Shown: piece by piece, positions 24,792 to 33,766 of the stretch
Layout: each line of letters opens with the position of its first letter
Position numbering within the stretch: position 1 is the first letter of the stretch
Assembly: GCA_910584405.1 (NCBI GenBank)
Contig: CAJUAL010000003.1
Location: 136,175-200,174, forward strand
Reading direction: 5' to 3'
Source: an uncultured Vampirovibrio sp.
Lineage (GTDB): Bacteria; Cyanobacteriota; Vampirovibrionia; Gastranaerophilales; Gastranaerophilaceae
DNA: 64,000 nucleotides
The notes under the pieces: generated by a model
The model's database searches: none
Seen by the model: only the letters and a program-made list of their open reading frames with translations
What the model was told of the DNA's origin: nothing
Program-made: the position numbers and the translations under genes

Positions 24792-26465
24792 TTACTGGTG
24801 AATCATTTTATAGCCTGTAAAGTTGTTTAAACTTTTTGCATAAGCTACAGTTTGTTTATTATCTTGAGCTGGTGAAGCTTCTTGTTGCTGAGCATTTTGT
24901 TTTGCCATACGACGTTTTGTCAGATAAATGTTAAGTTTTGGAATACCTGTTCCTAAAACAATACCTGAGTATGCGTAACCGGCAAGCTGAGCAATGGTTA
25001 GGAATCCTAATTGTTTTCTTGCCGCATGACCTTTCGGTAATTCTTTTATCATTTCCATTAAGCCTAAGGCTTTACCGTTTTTAAATGCTTTTTTACCTAA
25101 TGCTGAGTGAAGAACTTCTTCTCTGGTTTTTAATGATGAGTTTTTCAACCAGTTAACTAAGCCTTTACCGTCACGTTTAACCAGCGATTTATCTAAACCT
25201 TGAGCAACAAGTTTTTGTACAAAGTTACCTAAGATTAACCAGTTAGCAAATCCTAATGTATCTTTGATTGTTGATTCTTTAAGTTCATTATCGTTTCTTG
25301 ATGCCAAGAATCTTGACATAATTGTTATACCGTAGATAAACTTAAATTGTTTAATTGTCGGTGAAAATCCTTTAAATAGAAGTGCATCTCCTAATAATTT
25401 AGGATTTTTGATAAGCTTGAGCGGATTTTCGATTGTAGAAAGAACTCCTGCGCCAAATAATGCAGCCGCCGCAGCTTTTTTAGCTTTGAATTTTGCAGAT
25501 TTATCTTCTTCACCGCCGCCTACAAAACCGCTGTTACCTGTTTTCTTTTTAGTAATATACATATTAAGCGGTTGAGCTGAAACACCAACAGCTGATGCGA
25601 TACCAATACCGACAAGTGAACGGTTTTTGTTCATTGTTTTGATTGATTTTAAGAACGCATTTTGAGCATAATCTGCAGTGTTTTCAAATGTTTCTCTGAC
25701 TTTATCTTTAGTAAAGATTTTTGTAAGTTTGTAAGCATTTTCTACAATGTAATCGATAGAGTAACGGGATGTATGTTCTTTAGCACCTTCTTCTGCCGCA
25801 ATTCTGAATCCGTCACCGATACCGTTTACTGATGATCTTAAAAGACTTCTTACATTATAATCTGCATCTTTACTGATTTTCTTGCTGCCGGTTCTGATTT
25901 CATTTTCAAGAATTTGTGCAGCTTTTTTAATTTCGTCTGCGCCAAAACCTTTCCAGGTTCCGTCAGCTTGTTTAACTTGATATCTTGAAAGAACTTGAGT
26001 TAAGTGTTCTTCAAGCGGATTAGGTTTCTTGATTGCTTCTGTAAAGATTTTACCTTGCATATCAAGAGTTTCGGCATCTGCAAAAATAGAATGTGCTTTT
26101 ATACTGTCTTTGCCAAGTCCGTAGCTTCTGTTAAGTGCAGTTGCAAGTGCCATACCTGCAAGCGTACCGTATAAGCCCACGCAAGAATGGTTAGTTGTAC
26201 CTAAACCTTCTCTGCGCATTGTTTCAAAACCGGCATCAGCTCCGCGTCCGAAGTCTGTAGCTGTTCTTGGAACGACCATAAAACCTAAGTCTACCGCGCA
26301 CGCACCCCATGCTTGGTTTGTATCCAAAAAGTTAAGAAGCGGAACAGGACTAAAACCTGTGAAACTTTGAGTTTTCGCAGGAGTCACCGTTAATCCGTTT
26401 GTATTGTTCTTACGCTGGATTTGTTTGATTGTAATTTGAGGTTTAATGTCGTTTTCTATTTTCAT
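24792..26465 (-). CDS. Tagged hypothetical protein, paralogue of the next gene (copy A)
   Basis: 557 residues, unknown family. The polar N-terminal stretch (MKIENDIKPQ...) ends in 'QSFTGFSP' at residues 33-40, the N-terminal tag motif. An FTG motif recurs at the very C-terminus ('NNFTGYKMIHQ'). Shared blocks with the 569-residue neighbour include 'VVPRTATDFGRG', 'FETMRREGLG', 'SAQPLNMYITKK' and 'NDNELKESTIKD'. Several hydrophobic helices (around residues 105-125, 275-295, 330-350, 490-515) suggest membrane association. There is no Sec signal at the N-terminus. It lies 25 bp downstream of its paralogue, probably in one transcript. Confidence 0.6.
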   Translation of the reverse strand: MKIENDIKPQITIKQIQRKNNTNGLTVTPAKTQSFTGFSPVPLLNFLDTNQAWGACAVDLGFMVVPRTATDFGRGADAGFETMRREGLGTTNHSCVGLYGTLAGMALATALNRSYGLGKDSIKAHSIFADAETLDMQGKIFTEAIKKPNPLEEHLTQVLSRYQVKQADGTWKGFGADEIKKAAQILENEIRTGSKKISKDADYNVRSLLRSSVNGIGDGFRIAAEEGAKEHTSRYSIDYIVENAYKLTKIFTKDKVRETFENTADYAQNAFLKSIKTMNKNRSLVGIGIASAVGVSAQPLNMYITKKKTGNSGFVGGGEEDKSAKFKAKKAAAAALFGAGVLSTIENPLKLIKNPKLLGDALLFKGFSPTIKQFKFIYGITIMSRFLASRNDNELKESTIKDTLGFANWLILGNFVQKLVAQGLDKSLVKRDGKGLVNWLKNSSLKTREEVLHSALGKKAFKNGKALGLMEMIKELPKGHAARKQLGFLTIAQLAGYAYSGIVLGTGIPKLNIYLTKRRMAKQNAQQQEASPAQDNKQTVAYAKSLNNFTGYKMIHQ

Positions 26466-26490
26466 TTATATCTGCCTTTATATTTCTATT

Positions 26491-28200
26491 TTAGTTGAAA
26501 AATTGTCTAAATGCTTGTGAATTTTCTTTTATCATCTTTTGGGTAAACGAGCCGCCAAATGTTTGTGGTTGTGTGGCAAGTTTTTCTTGAAGTCTTTGTT
26601 CTTTTTTGTTTGATTGGGTTCTTGTGTAAATCGGAATAAATACTCCAAGTGACAATAGTGAGAATGCCATACTTCCCAATTGGCATATTGCTCTTAAATT
26701 TCTGGCTTTTACTCTTGTTGCTTCATTTGCAATTGCACTTAATTCATCTGTTGATTTCATTTTTGTATGTTTTGCCCAGTGCCAGAATTTTTGAAGAACA
26801 TTTGCACCTGCTTTTTTAGGGGTTAGTTCATTAATAAACTTAATACCGTCTTTGTTTGTCTTTTCAAGGTAAGTTGCGATACCTTTAGCCGCATAATCAC
26901 CTAAGAAATAGAAGCTTGAGAAGGTTGCAATATCACGGATTGTACTTTCTGTTAATTCGTTAGAATCTTCTGAAGCTGCAAGTCTGCTTGAGAATGTTGC
27001 TGCTGAAATTAATCTTGCCTGATCCATTGTAGGGAATATGTTCTTGAATTGGAACATTTTAAGACTAGGTCTTTCCATAAGCATTGATAAGCCTGCGGTT
27101 GCCCACATTAAAGGAACGGCAACGAATTTTTGGGCAGTAAGTTTATGTTTTTCTTCAGGTGTCAAAGTTCTTTCTTTGTCATCATTATAAATCGGAGCAC
27201 CTTTTTTACCTGCAACTTTGTGGGTAATCCATCTGTTGATAGGTTGAGCAGCTATTGCAAGCGGAATTATTAAACCTAAACCTGAAACACTTTTCCAGTT
27301 AACAAGTTTTTTAGCTTTTGATAAGTATTTTGCAAATTCGTCAAGGTTTTGGGTTCCGTCTTTTATCAAGCCTTCTTGAGCTGCTCCGTGAAGAATATCT
27401 CCTGCACTTTCGCAAAGGTGGCTTAAGCTGCTTGAGAAGAATTTTTTATCACCATTAAATCTTATATTTTCAGAAATTCCGCTTGTTTCAACAAGGTATC
27501 TGTACATATCTGAAGCGTAACCTGCTTTTGGTTTGTCGCTTAAGATTTGTTTAGTCATTTTTCTGATTGCTTTGTTGTATTCTTTGTTGTTTGCAAAAAT
27601 GTCGCTGAATTTCTTTAATCCGCCGTTTGAAACATCTCCGTCAACACCTTCGATATTGTCAAACATTGTTTTTAAAGTATTAAATACACGTTCTTCTTTT
27701 GTTGCTCCGTTAGCCCGGTTAAAGAATGTTTCAACCTGATTTATTGTATCGCTGTTAGCCCAGCTTCTTGCAAGACTTGATTTCTTAAACATACCCATTA
27801 CAGGGCGCTGAAGTAATCTTGCAACACCGTAAACTACGTAACTAGGGATTATACAGTTGATTAAAAGTCCTGAGCCTTCACGTCTTAATGCTTCAAAACC
27901 GCCGACGAAGTTAAATTTTCTTTTTGGCTTTTCTTCTTGTTCTTTATTTGGATTTTCTTTTTTCTTTGAACCGATAACTGTTTCAAATATTGTTCTCGGA
28001 ACAATTGCTGTAGACAGGTCAAGTACGGTAACATTCAACATAGGTGATTCTTCACACTTCTGGATACCTTTTACCGTTTTTTGAACTATAAGGTTTCCTA
28101 TACCTGTGAAGTTTATTTGCCCCTTATTTTGTGCAATATTATATTGCATTTGGGGTTTATTCTTACTATTTACACTACCTAATTCAACTTTATTTATCAT
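26491..28200 (-). CDS. Tagged hypothetical protein, paralogue of the previous gene (copy B)
   Basis: 569 residues, unknown family. The N-terminus begins MINKVELGSVNSK and reaches the tag 'QINFTGIG' at residues 28-35. Blocks shared with copy A include 'IVPRTIFETV', 'FEALRREGSG', 'AAQPINRWITHK' and 'DSNELTESTIRD', in the same order and spacing, so the pair arose by tandem duplication. The C-terminus has 'TFGGSFTQKM', again echoing the motif. Hydrophobic helices are near residues 115-135, 305-325, 360-380 and 510-535. First gene of a two-gene minus-strand transcript with a long AT-rich upstream region shared with lytR. Confidence 0.6.
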   Translation of the reverse strand: MINKVELGSVNSKNKPQMQYNIAQNKGQINFTGIGNLIVQKTVKGIQKCEESPMLNVTVLDLSTAIVPRTIFETVIGSKKKENPNKEQEEKPKRKFNFVGGFEALRREGSGLLINCIIPSYVVYGVARLLQRPVMGMFKKSSLARSWANSDTINQVETFFNRANGATKEERVFNTLKTMFDNIEGVDGDVSNGGLKKFSDIFANNKEYNKAIRKMTKQILSDKPKAGYASDMYRYLVETSGISENIRFNGDKKFFSSSLSHLCESAGDILHGAAQEGLIKDGTQNLDEFAKYLSKAKKLVNWKSVSGLGLIIPLAIAAQPINRWITHKVAGKKGAPIYNDDKERTLTPEEKHKLTAQKFVAVPLMWATAGLSMLMERPSLKMFQFKNIFPTMDQARLISAATFSSRLAASEDSNELTESTIRDIATFSSFYFLGDYAAKGIATYLEKTNKDGIKFINELTPKKAGANVLQKFWHWAKHTKMKSTDELSAIANEATRVKARNLRAICQLGSMAFSLLSLGVFIPIYTRTQSNKKEQRLQEKLATQPQTFGGSFTQKMIKENSQAFRQFFN

Positions 28201-28614
28201 AATTTTTCGTAACTATATATGCCGAATGTTCTTATTATAACCAAAGCACACTTTATTGAAAAGTCCTCAAGAAAAAAAATTGCGCGAAAATGTGTAAATG
28301 TAAAATTAATGTAAAGATGAATTTTTGCATAATTTTATAAAAATAGGATTCTTTAACTTGTTTTTTATTTAAAAATGTATAAAAAACACTAATTTTTTAT
28401 CAAAAATTGCATTTTTTTGTTGAAAATTTTATAAAATTTTTTTGTAAAATTTTGTTAAGTTTTAGATATTAAGGCCGTTTTTAGGTGATAATCGTAAAGT
28501 AAATTGATAAATTTTTATAATATTACCTCAAGTAAATACATATTTTATAGTATATATTCTTGAATATTTTATTATAAAATATATTTATTAATTGAGTAAG
28601 GTAAATTAAAAGAA
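28201..28614. other. AT-rich divergent intergenic region
   Basis: This 414-bp gap between the tagged gene pair and the LCP gene is very AT-rich, with many A and T runs (for example around 28331-28460). It must hold promoters for both directions; TATAAT-like hexamers are too frequent to choose one. No open frame, RNA or repeat is recognised. Intrinsic curvature or binding by a nucleoid protein is plausible. Confidence 0.5.
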
Positions 28615-29991
28615 ATGGTTAAAATGAAAGATAACAGACGAGGATATACAAAAACAGGTCGAAGGGTAAAAAGATATTCAAACGGTTCTGCTGATAACCC
28701 TTTTGAAAGATATGCAACTGATAGAGGACGCGGTCAGTCTTCTTTTCGTAAAGTTTTAACGTTAATGACTATAGTCTTTTTAACAGCAATTCTTGCGATT
28801 TTGTTGTTTGCGAATAATAGAGAGTTTATCGATGAAACTTTAGGTAAAAACTCTGTTATATCATCTTTTTTATCTAAATTATCTTTAGGTAATAATTCAA
28901 AAGAAAAACCTGAATTTAACCTTCCGTTTGGTTTAAGACGCCAAAATATTTTACTTTTAGGTGTTGATTCAAACGGTGCAGATTCTGATTTGTGGGTTGG
29001 TACTCGTACAGATACAATGATTTTAATGAACATTGACCCGAAAACAAAAACGGTTAATGCTATTTCAATTCCTCGTGACAGTAAAGTTTATCTGCCAAAG
29101 GGTATGGGAGTTCAGAAGATTAATGCTGCCCATGCTATCGGCGGCGTTGAAATGACAATTAAAACAGTGGAAGATACTTTAGGTGTTCATATTGATAAAT
29201 ATGTAATGTTCCATGATGATGCTGTAAGGGCTATTGTTGGAGCTTTAGGCGGAATTGATATTTATGTTGAAAAAAATATGAGATATAATGACAACGCAGG
29301 TAATCTTCATATTAACTTCCAAAAAGGTAATCATCATTTAACCGAAAAAGATGCGGTTGAGTATTTAAGATTTAGACATGATGCATTAGGTGATATTGGC
29401 AGAACTCAGCGTCAACAATGGTTTTTAAGAGGTTTGTTGGCTGATTTGAAAAAGCCGGAAACAATTGCTAAGCTTCCAAAGGTTATATCTGTTGCCCATA
29501 AGTATGTAAAAACCGATATGTCATTATATGAAATGACTCAGTATGCAACTTTAGCAAAAAGTTTCAATATGGATAATGTTGAAATTGCAATGCTTCCGGG
29601 TGCTCCAAACAAACATGGTTATATAAGTTATTGGATTTTAGATCCTGAAAAAACTCAGGAAGTTGTAGACAGATTAATATATAGAAATAAGCTTGACGGA
29701 AGAAAAGAATCTTACAGCGCAAGTATAATGAGTTCTCCGGATAAGGCTTCTGAGGCTGCTCAGCTTAAAAAAGCTTTAGAATCAGCAGGAATTGAAGTGA
29801 GATGTTCAGGAACTTTACGTTCTGCTCATTCTCAGTTTATTGCTCATTCTAAATATGTTACAACAGACTATTATTCAGAATTGAAAAAACAGGTTCCTGA
29901 AGTTAAGTCAAGACAGTTTGTATACGACCCGTCAACATTTATGTGTGCTGCAACTGATTTTACCGTGGTTGTTGCAGGTGAAAATTTATAA
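28615..29991 (+). CDS. LytR-CpsA-Psr (LCP) family glycopolymer ligase
   Basis: 458 residues. A cytoplasmic basic N-terminus is followed by one membrane helix (residues 43-65, 'LTLMTIVFLTAILAILLFAN'). The LCP domain has 'DTMILMNIDPKTKTVNAIS', 'IPRDSKVYLP', 'KINAAHAIGG' and 'YLRFRHDALGDIGRTQRQQ', with the Arg/Asp residues that bind pyrophosphate-lipid. A C-terminal LytR_C-type domain spans about residues 370-458. LCP enzymes transfer lipid-linked glycans to peptidoglycan or protein. The start may also be the Met three codons later. Confidence 0.92.
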   Translation: MVKMKDNRRGYTKTGRRVKRYSNGSADNPFERYATDRGRGQSSFRKVLTLMTIVFLTAILAILLFANNREFIDETLGKNSVISSFLSKLSLGNNSKEKPEFNLPFGLRRQNILLLGVDSNGADSDLWVGTRTDTMILMNIDPKTKTVNAISIPRDSKVYLPKGMGVQKINAAHAIGGVEMTIKTVEDTLGVHIDKYVMFHDDAVRAIVGALGGIDIYVEKNMRYNDNAGNLHINFQKGNHHLTEKDAVEYLRFRHDALGDIGRTQRQQWFLRGLLADLKKPETIAKLPKVISVAHKYVKTDMSLYEMTQYATLAKSFNMDNVEIAMLPGAPNKHGYISYWILDPEKTQEVVDRLIYRNKLDGRKESYSASIMSSPDKASEAAQLKKALESAGIEVRCSGTLRSAHSQFIAHSKYVTTDYYSELKKQVPEVKSRQFVYDPSTFMCAATDFTVVVAGENL

Positions 29992-30012
29992 AAATAATAG
30001 GAGTGAGTTTAT

Positions 30013-30654
30013 ATGGTTATGAATGCAATTTTAAACAGAAAAAGTGTCAGAAAGTATTCAGGCAGACAAATTGATGATACTGTTTTAGAAAAAATTCTGG
30101 AGGCTGGAAGACTTGCTCCGTCTTGGGTTAATGTTCAACCTTGGAAATTTGTTGTAGTAAGAGCTCAGGAAACTAAAGATTTACTGTGTGAAGCTTGCGG
30201 CGGTCAAAATCAGGTTAAAAATGCTCAGGTTGTTATTTGTTGTGTGGCAGATTTAGATTCTTGGAATAAAACTCATTTCGGTAAAGTTTTAGCTCAAAAG
30301 GGATTGGATGAATCTACAATTGACGGTATTGTAACTTCAAGACTTTTGAATCCTTCAACTTTAGGTGAATATGAAACTTTGCTAAGAAGTGTTGAACAAT
30401 TGACTTATGCTGTTTCTTATATGACGCTTGTTGCTGAAGAACAAGGTGTCGGATGTTGTATAGTCGGCGCTATGGCTAATGAATTAACAAAAACATCAGA
30501 TGAGATGGTTCAAAAAGTCAAAGAGAAGTTGGGGTTAAATAACCGACAGGTACTTGTGGATTTATTAACTCTTGGTTATGAAGAAAATTCAGGACAAACA
30601 AAAAAATTAAGAAAAGCTGTAGAAGAAGTTGTTTTTTACGAAACAATAAAATAA
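30013..30654 (+). CDS. Nitroreductase family FMN oxidoreductase
   Basis: 213 residues with the FMN-binding 'RKSVRKYSGRQIDD' and 'AGRLAPSWVNVQPWKFVVV' motifs, and a later 'GVGCCIVGAM' region. Members reduce nitro groups, quinones or enoates with NAD(P)H. The specific substrate is not readable. AGGAG lies 9 bp before the first ATG, supporting 30013 rather than the Met two codons on. Confidence 0.9.
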   Translation: MVMNAILNRKSVRKYSGRQIDDTVLEKILEAGRLAPSWVNVQPWKFVVVRAQETKDLLCEACGGQNQVKNAQVVICCVADLDSWNKTHFGKVLAQKGLDESTIDGIVTSRLLNPSTLGEYETLLRSVEQLTYAVSYMTLVAEEQGVGCCIVGAMANELTKTSDEMVQKVKEKLGLNNRQVLVDLLTLGYEENSGQTKKLRKAVEEVVFYETIK

Positions 30655-30669
30655 AAAGGAGAGTTAAGT

Positions 30670-31755
30670 ATGACAATTCCAAGTCTTGGAGGTAATGGCG
30701 GAAACGGATTGAATAAGATTCATATTAATAATTCTGTTCCGCAAGTTAATTCTTTTGAAGTTCCGCAGGATGCTCCCGCACCTGTTGCACAAGAAGAAGT
30801 TAAACCTGAAGAAAGTGCTGTAAAAAATGAGTACAGTATTGAACAATTTAGAGCTGATTATGAAAATATGGTTGTAAATCGTATTTTACCTGAATTACAG
30901 CAATACGAAGGCGAACGTAAAAAACGACTGACAGGGGCTATTGCGGCAGCGATTGTTTTGGCCGTTCTTGCTCTTTTAATTTTTATATTCGGACCGAACA
31001 GCAGCGGTACAGGTAAGCTTTCCGGGCTTTGTATTGCTTTGATTTTTATTGTTTGGCATATGATTAAGAAAAATTTTGAAAACAAAATTAAAAAACAAGT
31101 TCTTCCAGTTTTGATGCGTGCTATTCCGGGATTTTACTGGCAGCAAACTCCGCCTGTTACGGAAAAAGATATTAGCGCTTGTAAAATTATTCCTGTTGCT
31201 GATAAATGTAGAAAAACCTTTGATGATTGCTTTATAGGGGATTACAGAAAAGTTCCTGTTGCTATTTCTGAATGTGAGTATGAAATTGGCGGCGGGAATA
31301 ATTCGACAACGGTATTTCAAGGGGTTGTTATTCGTATAAAAATGAATAAAAATTTCGAAGGTACTACTCTTATAAGAGCAAAGAAAGCTTACAATAAAGA
31401 TAAAAAAGATTTGGAAAAATCGGGAATGTCACTAGTTAAACTTGAAGATCCCGAGTTTGACAAACAGTATCTGGTTTATTCGCATGATCAGATTGAAGCT
31501 CGTTATTTAATTACTACAGCTTTTATGGAAAGACTGAAACGTATTCAGTTAGCATTTAACGCTGAACATATTTCTTGTTCTTTCCACAATGATTCTGTTT
31601 ATATTGCTCCGCATACAGGTACTGATTTGTTCTCATTGTGTTCCTTAGTAAAACCTGTTGATAATCACGAACAGTTTGCGGTATTGTTTGAAGAATTTGC
31701 TTCAATTTTAGAGTTGGTTGATCACTTCAAGCTTGATAAAAAGCTGGGATTGTAA
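30670..31755 (+). CDS. DUF3137-family membrane protein
   Basis: 361 residues. A Pro/Gln/Glu-rich N-terminal segment (1-60) precedes a charged helix and two adjacent membrane helices (about residues 98-135). A soluble domain follows with 'ISACKIIPVADKCRKTFDDC', 'VVIRIKMNKNFEGTTLI' and 'SCSFHNDSVYIA'. This order matches DUF3137 proteins, which commonly sit beside LemA, as here. Function unknown; an envelope role with LemA is inferred from the pairing. Ribosome site AAGGAG. Confidence 0.8.
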   Translation: MTIPSLGGNGGNGLNKIHINNSVPQVNSFEVPQDAPAPVAQEEVKPEESAVKNEYSIEQFRADYENMVVNRILPELQQYEGERKKRLTGAIAAAIVLAVLALLIFIFGPNSSGTGKLSGLCIALIFIVWHMIKKNFENKIKKQVLPVLMRAIPGFYWQQTPPVTEKDISACKIIPVADKCRKTFDDCFIGDYRKVPVAISECEYEIGGGNNSTTVFQGVVIRIKMNKNFEGTTLIRAKKAYNKDKKDLEKSGMSLVKLEDPEFDKQYLVYSHDQIEARYLITTAFMERLKRIQLAFNAEHISCSFHNDSVYIAPHTGTDLFSLCSLVKPVDNHEQFAVLFEEFASILELVDHFKLDKKLGL

Positions 31756-31809
31756 ACCTGTGAAAAATATGTTATAATATTAAATGTTTATCGAAAGCGA
31801 GGATGAAAA

Positions 31810-32385
31810 ATGTTAACTTATGGAATTATCGGTGTTGTTGTTCTGGCAATCTTATTAGGTTTATACAACCTTTATGTTGCGCTTATCAAAAAGAAAAACA
31901 ATGTAAAGGAAGCTATGGGCGGTGTTGATGTTCAATTGAACAAACGTTATGACCTTATTCCTAATATTTTGGTTATTGCTAATAAATTCATGGAGCACGA
32001 AAGAGGCTTGATGGATGAAATTACCAAATTAAGAACACAAGCTGCCGGATTAAGATCAAATCCTGAAACAATTTCTGAAAAATTTAATCTTGATAACGCG
32101 ATAGCAACAAAAATGGGTCAGTTAATGGTTAATGTGGAAAATTATCCGCAATTAAAATCAGACCAAACAATGATTCAAGCTATGCAAACATATTCTGAAG
32201 TTGAGGAACATATTGCTGCTGCAAGAAGATTTTACAACAGTGCTGTTAAAGAATTGAATAATGCTGTTGAAATCTTCCCTAGCTCTATAGTTGCTGCAAT
32301 GGTCGGAATCACCCAGTGTCCGTTCTATGAAGCTCCTGAAGCTGCAAAACAAAGAGTTAATGCCTCAGATTATTTTACTAAGTAA
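31810..32385 (+). CDS. lemA: LemA family protein
   Basis: 191 residues: an N-terminal membrane helix ('IIGVVVLAILLGLYNLYVAL') followed by the LemA four-helix core with 'VKEAMGGVDVQLNKRYDLIP', 'VIANKFMEHERGLMDEITKL' and 'AARRFYNSAVKELNNAVEIF'. The N-terminal helix places the core outside or inside the membrane depending on topology (N-out in known LemA). The role is unknown; it pairs with the DUF3137 gene 54 bp upstream. Followed by a terminator. Confidence 0.93.
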   Translation: MLTYGIIGVVVLAILLGLYNLYVALIKKKNNVKEAMGGVDVQLNKRYDLIPNILVIANKFMEHERGLMDEITKLRTQAAGLRSNPETISEKFNLDNAIATKMGQLMVNVENYPQLKSDQTMIQAMQTYSEVEEHIAAARRFYNSAVKELNNAVEIFPSSIVAAMVGITQCPFYEAPEAAKQRVNASDYFTK

Positions 32386-32393
32386 AAATAGTT

Positions 32394-32423
32394 AAAAAAG
32401 TCGGGCGAAAGCCTGACTTTTTT
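32394..32423 (+). terminator. Intrinsic terminator after lemA
   Basis: AAAAAAGTCGGGC, GAAA and GCCTGACTTTTTT form a 7-bp GC stem with a GNRA-type loop and a T6 run. It ends 2 bp before the tRNA. Confidence 0.8.
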
Positions 32424-32425
32424 AT

Positions 32426-32499
32426 GTGCTCGTAGCTCAGTTGAATAGAGTGTGAGTCTCCGAAGCTCAAGGTCGGGGGTTTGAATCCCCCCGGGCACA
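32426..32499 (+). tRNA. tRNA-Arg (anticodon CCG)
   Basis: The 74-nt cloverleaf is complete: acceptor GTGCTCG/CGGGCAC with one G-U pair, D arm GCTC/GAGT, anticodon stem TGAGT/GCTCA with loop CTCCGAA (anticodon CCG), T arm GGGGG-TTTGAAT-CCCCC, discriminator A. CCA is not encoded. Confidence 0.9.
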
Positions 32500-32508
32500 A
32501 GTTTATTT

Positions 32509-32546
32509 AAAAGGGCGGGATTGCTTTATCGCAATCCCGCCCTTTT
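32509..32546. terminator. Bidirectional terminator between tRNA-Arg and the CHAP gene
   Basis: AAAAGGGCGGGATTGC, a 6-nt loop and its exact complement form a 16-bp perfect stem with T-runs on both strands. It ends the tRNA transcript and the convergent CHAP gene. Confidence 0.85.
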
Positions 32547-32553
32547 ACTTTCT

Positions 32554-33306
32554 TTAAGCCATTTTTATGAATCCTGTTATGGTTGCTTTATTTGGTGAGT
32601 ACCGCCTTCGGGCAACTTTATCTGAGGTGTTACCTTCAATTGTATGGATTGTACCGTCTGCCGCTATTGATTCAACAATACCTGTGTGAGAGGCTCCTGC
32701 ACTCTTAAATATTATTATATCTCCCGGTCTGACATTTTGTTTGATAATACTTGCTTTATTACCTTTTCCTGTTGTTTGAATCCAACGACCTGCTTGTTTA
32801 CCCCAAGCCATTAAACCTGATACAGACGGAGAACCAAATCCTCGAGGTATTGCTTTACCTGCTTTTCTGAATGTTTCTTTAACAACATATGTTACAAAAT
32901 CCGCGCACCAGGCTTCTGTTCGTCCATTCGTAAATTTCTTATAAGAACCGTTTCTTTCATTGAATCCCAAATATTTTGCTGCGGTTGATATAATTCCTTT
33001 ACCCAGATTACTTATATAATCCCAACCTTTTTTTATCCAGGAACCAAAGGTACTGAAAATACCCTGACTTTCTTGTTGTTTTGCTATTGTAGCTTTGTTT
33101 ATTTTCGGTAAGCTAACTGAAATTTTTGGAATAGTTATTGGTGGAAATGCGAAGTTAATCGGAGAGCGGTAATAGTTAGAGCCATAACCTATTCCGGCAA
33201 TTGTGTAACTGGCATAACCGTTACTGGTTGATTTCTTAGCTTTGCTAAAAATGTTACCTTTCCCTGTCGACCGATAAGATCCGACAGGCATCAATCCCTG
33301 TAGCAT
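32554..33306 (-). CDS. CHAP-domain amidase/endopeptidase without Sec signal
   Basis: 250 residues. The C-terminal half is a CHAP (NlpC/P60-like) cysteine peptidase: 'TEAWCADFVTYVVKE' holds the catalytic Cys, 'VRPGDIIIFKSAGASHTGIV' the His, and 'IHTIEGNTS' the third polar residue. The N-terminal 110 residues are Ser/Gly/Tyr/Pro-rich and low in complexity. A good ribosome site (AGGGG) fixes the start, and no signal peptide or membrane helix follows, unusual for a peptidoglycan hydrolase. It may leave by a non-Sec route or act as an effector. Related to the protein at 36145. Confidence 0.85.
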   Translation of the reverse strand: MLQGLMPVGSYRSTGKGNIFSKAKKSTSNGYASYTIAGIGYGSNYYRSPINFAFPPITIPKISVSLPKINKATIAKQQESQGIFSTFGSWIKKGWDYISNLGKGIISTAAKYLGFNERNGSYKKFTNGRTEAWCADFVTYVVKETFRKAGKAIPRGFGSPSVSGLMAWGKQAGRWIQTTGKGNKASIIKQNVRPGDIIIFKSAGASHTGIVESIAADGTIHTIEGNTSDKVARRRYSPNKATITGFIKMA

Positions 33307-33409
33307 ATTTATTTTTCCCCTTAATATCCTTTATATATATAAAGTTTGTATATCTTTTATGATTGCTATAAATAAAAATTATGTTAAGATTTTGTTACAT
33401 TGTATTGAT

Positions 33410-33433
33410 AACGTTACTGTTGACAGAAACGTT
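33410..33433. promoter_or_regulatory. Inverted repeat over the trpR -35: candidate operator
   Basis: AACGTTACTG, the 4-bp spacer TTGA and CAGAAACGTT form an inverted repeat with 9 of 10 matches. It covers the -35 hexamer of the trpR promoter. Autoregulation by TrpR is the simplest reading (inference). Confidence 0.55.
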
Positions 33434-33448
33434 TGTTTTACTTATAAT
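33420..33448 (+). promoter_or_regulatory. Consensus sigma70 promoter of trpR-trpB, leaderless
   Basis: TTGACA (33420-33425), a 17-bp spacer and TATAAT (33443-33448) match both hexamers exactly. The expected transcription start, about 7 bp past the -10, coincides with the trpR ATG at 33455. Confidence 0.8.
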
Positions 33449-33454
33449 GTTTCT

Positions 33455-33766
33455 ATGAATAGTAATATTTCTAAAAATGATAATTTATTGCAGCTTTGCG
33501 AACTGGTTAGCCAATTGGATTCGCGGGATGAGGTTTGCAAATTTTTGTATGAAATGTTATCAGAATCAGAGATTTCTCTTTTAACAAAACGATGGCGTAT
33601 TTTAAATATGTTGGCGGAAGGTAAAACTCAGCGTGAGATTGCAAAAGACTTAAATGTCAGTTTATGCAAAGTTACACGCGGGTCTAAAATTCTAAAAACT
33701 CAAGATGCTGTTGTTACAAAATATTTGATAAAGGAGAAAAATAATGAATATAGATTTAAATCCTGA
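33455..33766 (+). CDS. trpR: Trp operon repressor family protein
   Basis: 103 residues matching the TrpR fold: 'LSESEISLLTKRWRILNML' (helices C-D region), then the HTH 'GKTQREIAKDLNVSLCKVTR' running into 'GSKILKTQD'. The 'TRGS' recognition element is the TrpR form rather than the YerC form. TrpR binds DNA with tryptophan as corepressor. The ATG at 33455 is chosen because a consensus promoter ends 6 bp before it; a longer frame from 33359 would place the promoter inside the gene. It overlaps trpB by 23 bp. Confidence 0.85.
   Translation: MNSNISKNDNLLQLCELVSQLDSRDEVCKFLYEMLSESEISLLTKRWRILNMLAEGKTQREIAKDLNVSLCKVTRGSKILKTQDAVVTKYLIKEKNNEYRFKS

Noticed and set aside
33359..33454. Longer N-terminus for TrpR from an upstream ATG
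   Set aside because: It would place a perfect consensus promoter and operator inside the gene and adds 32 residues not found in the family.
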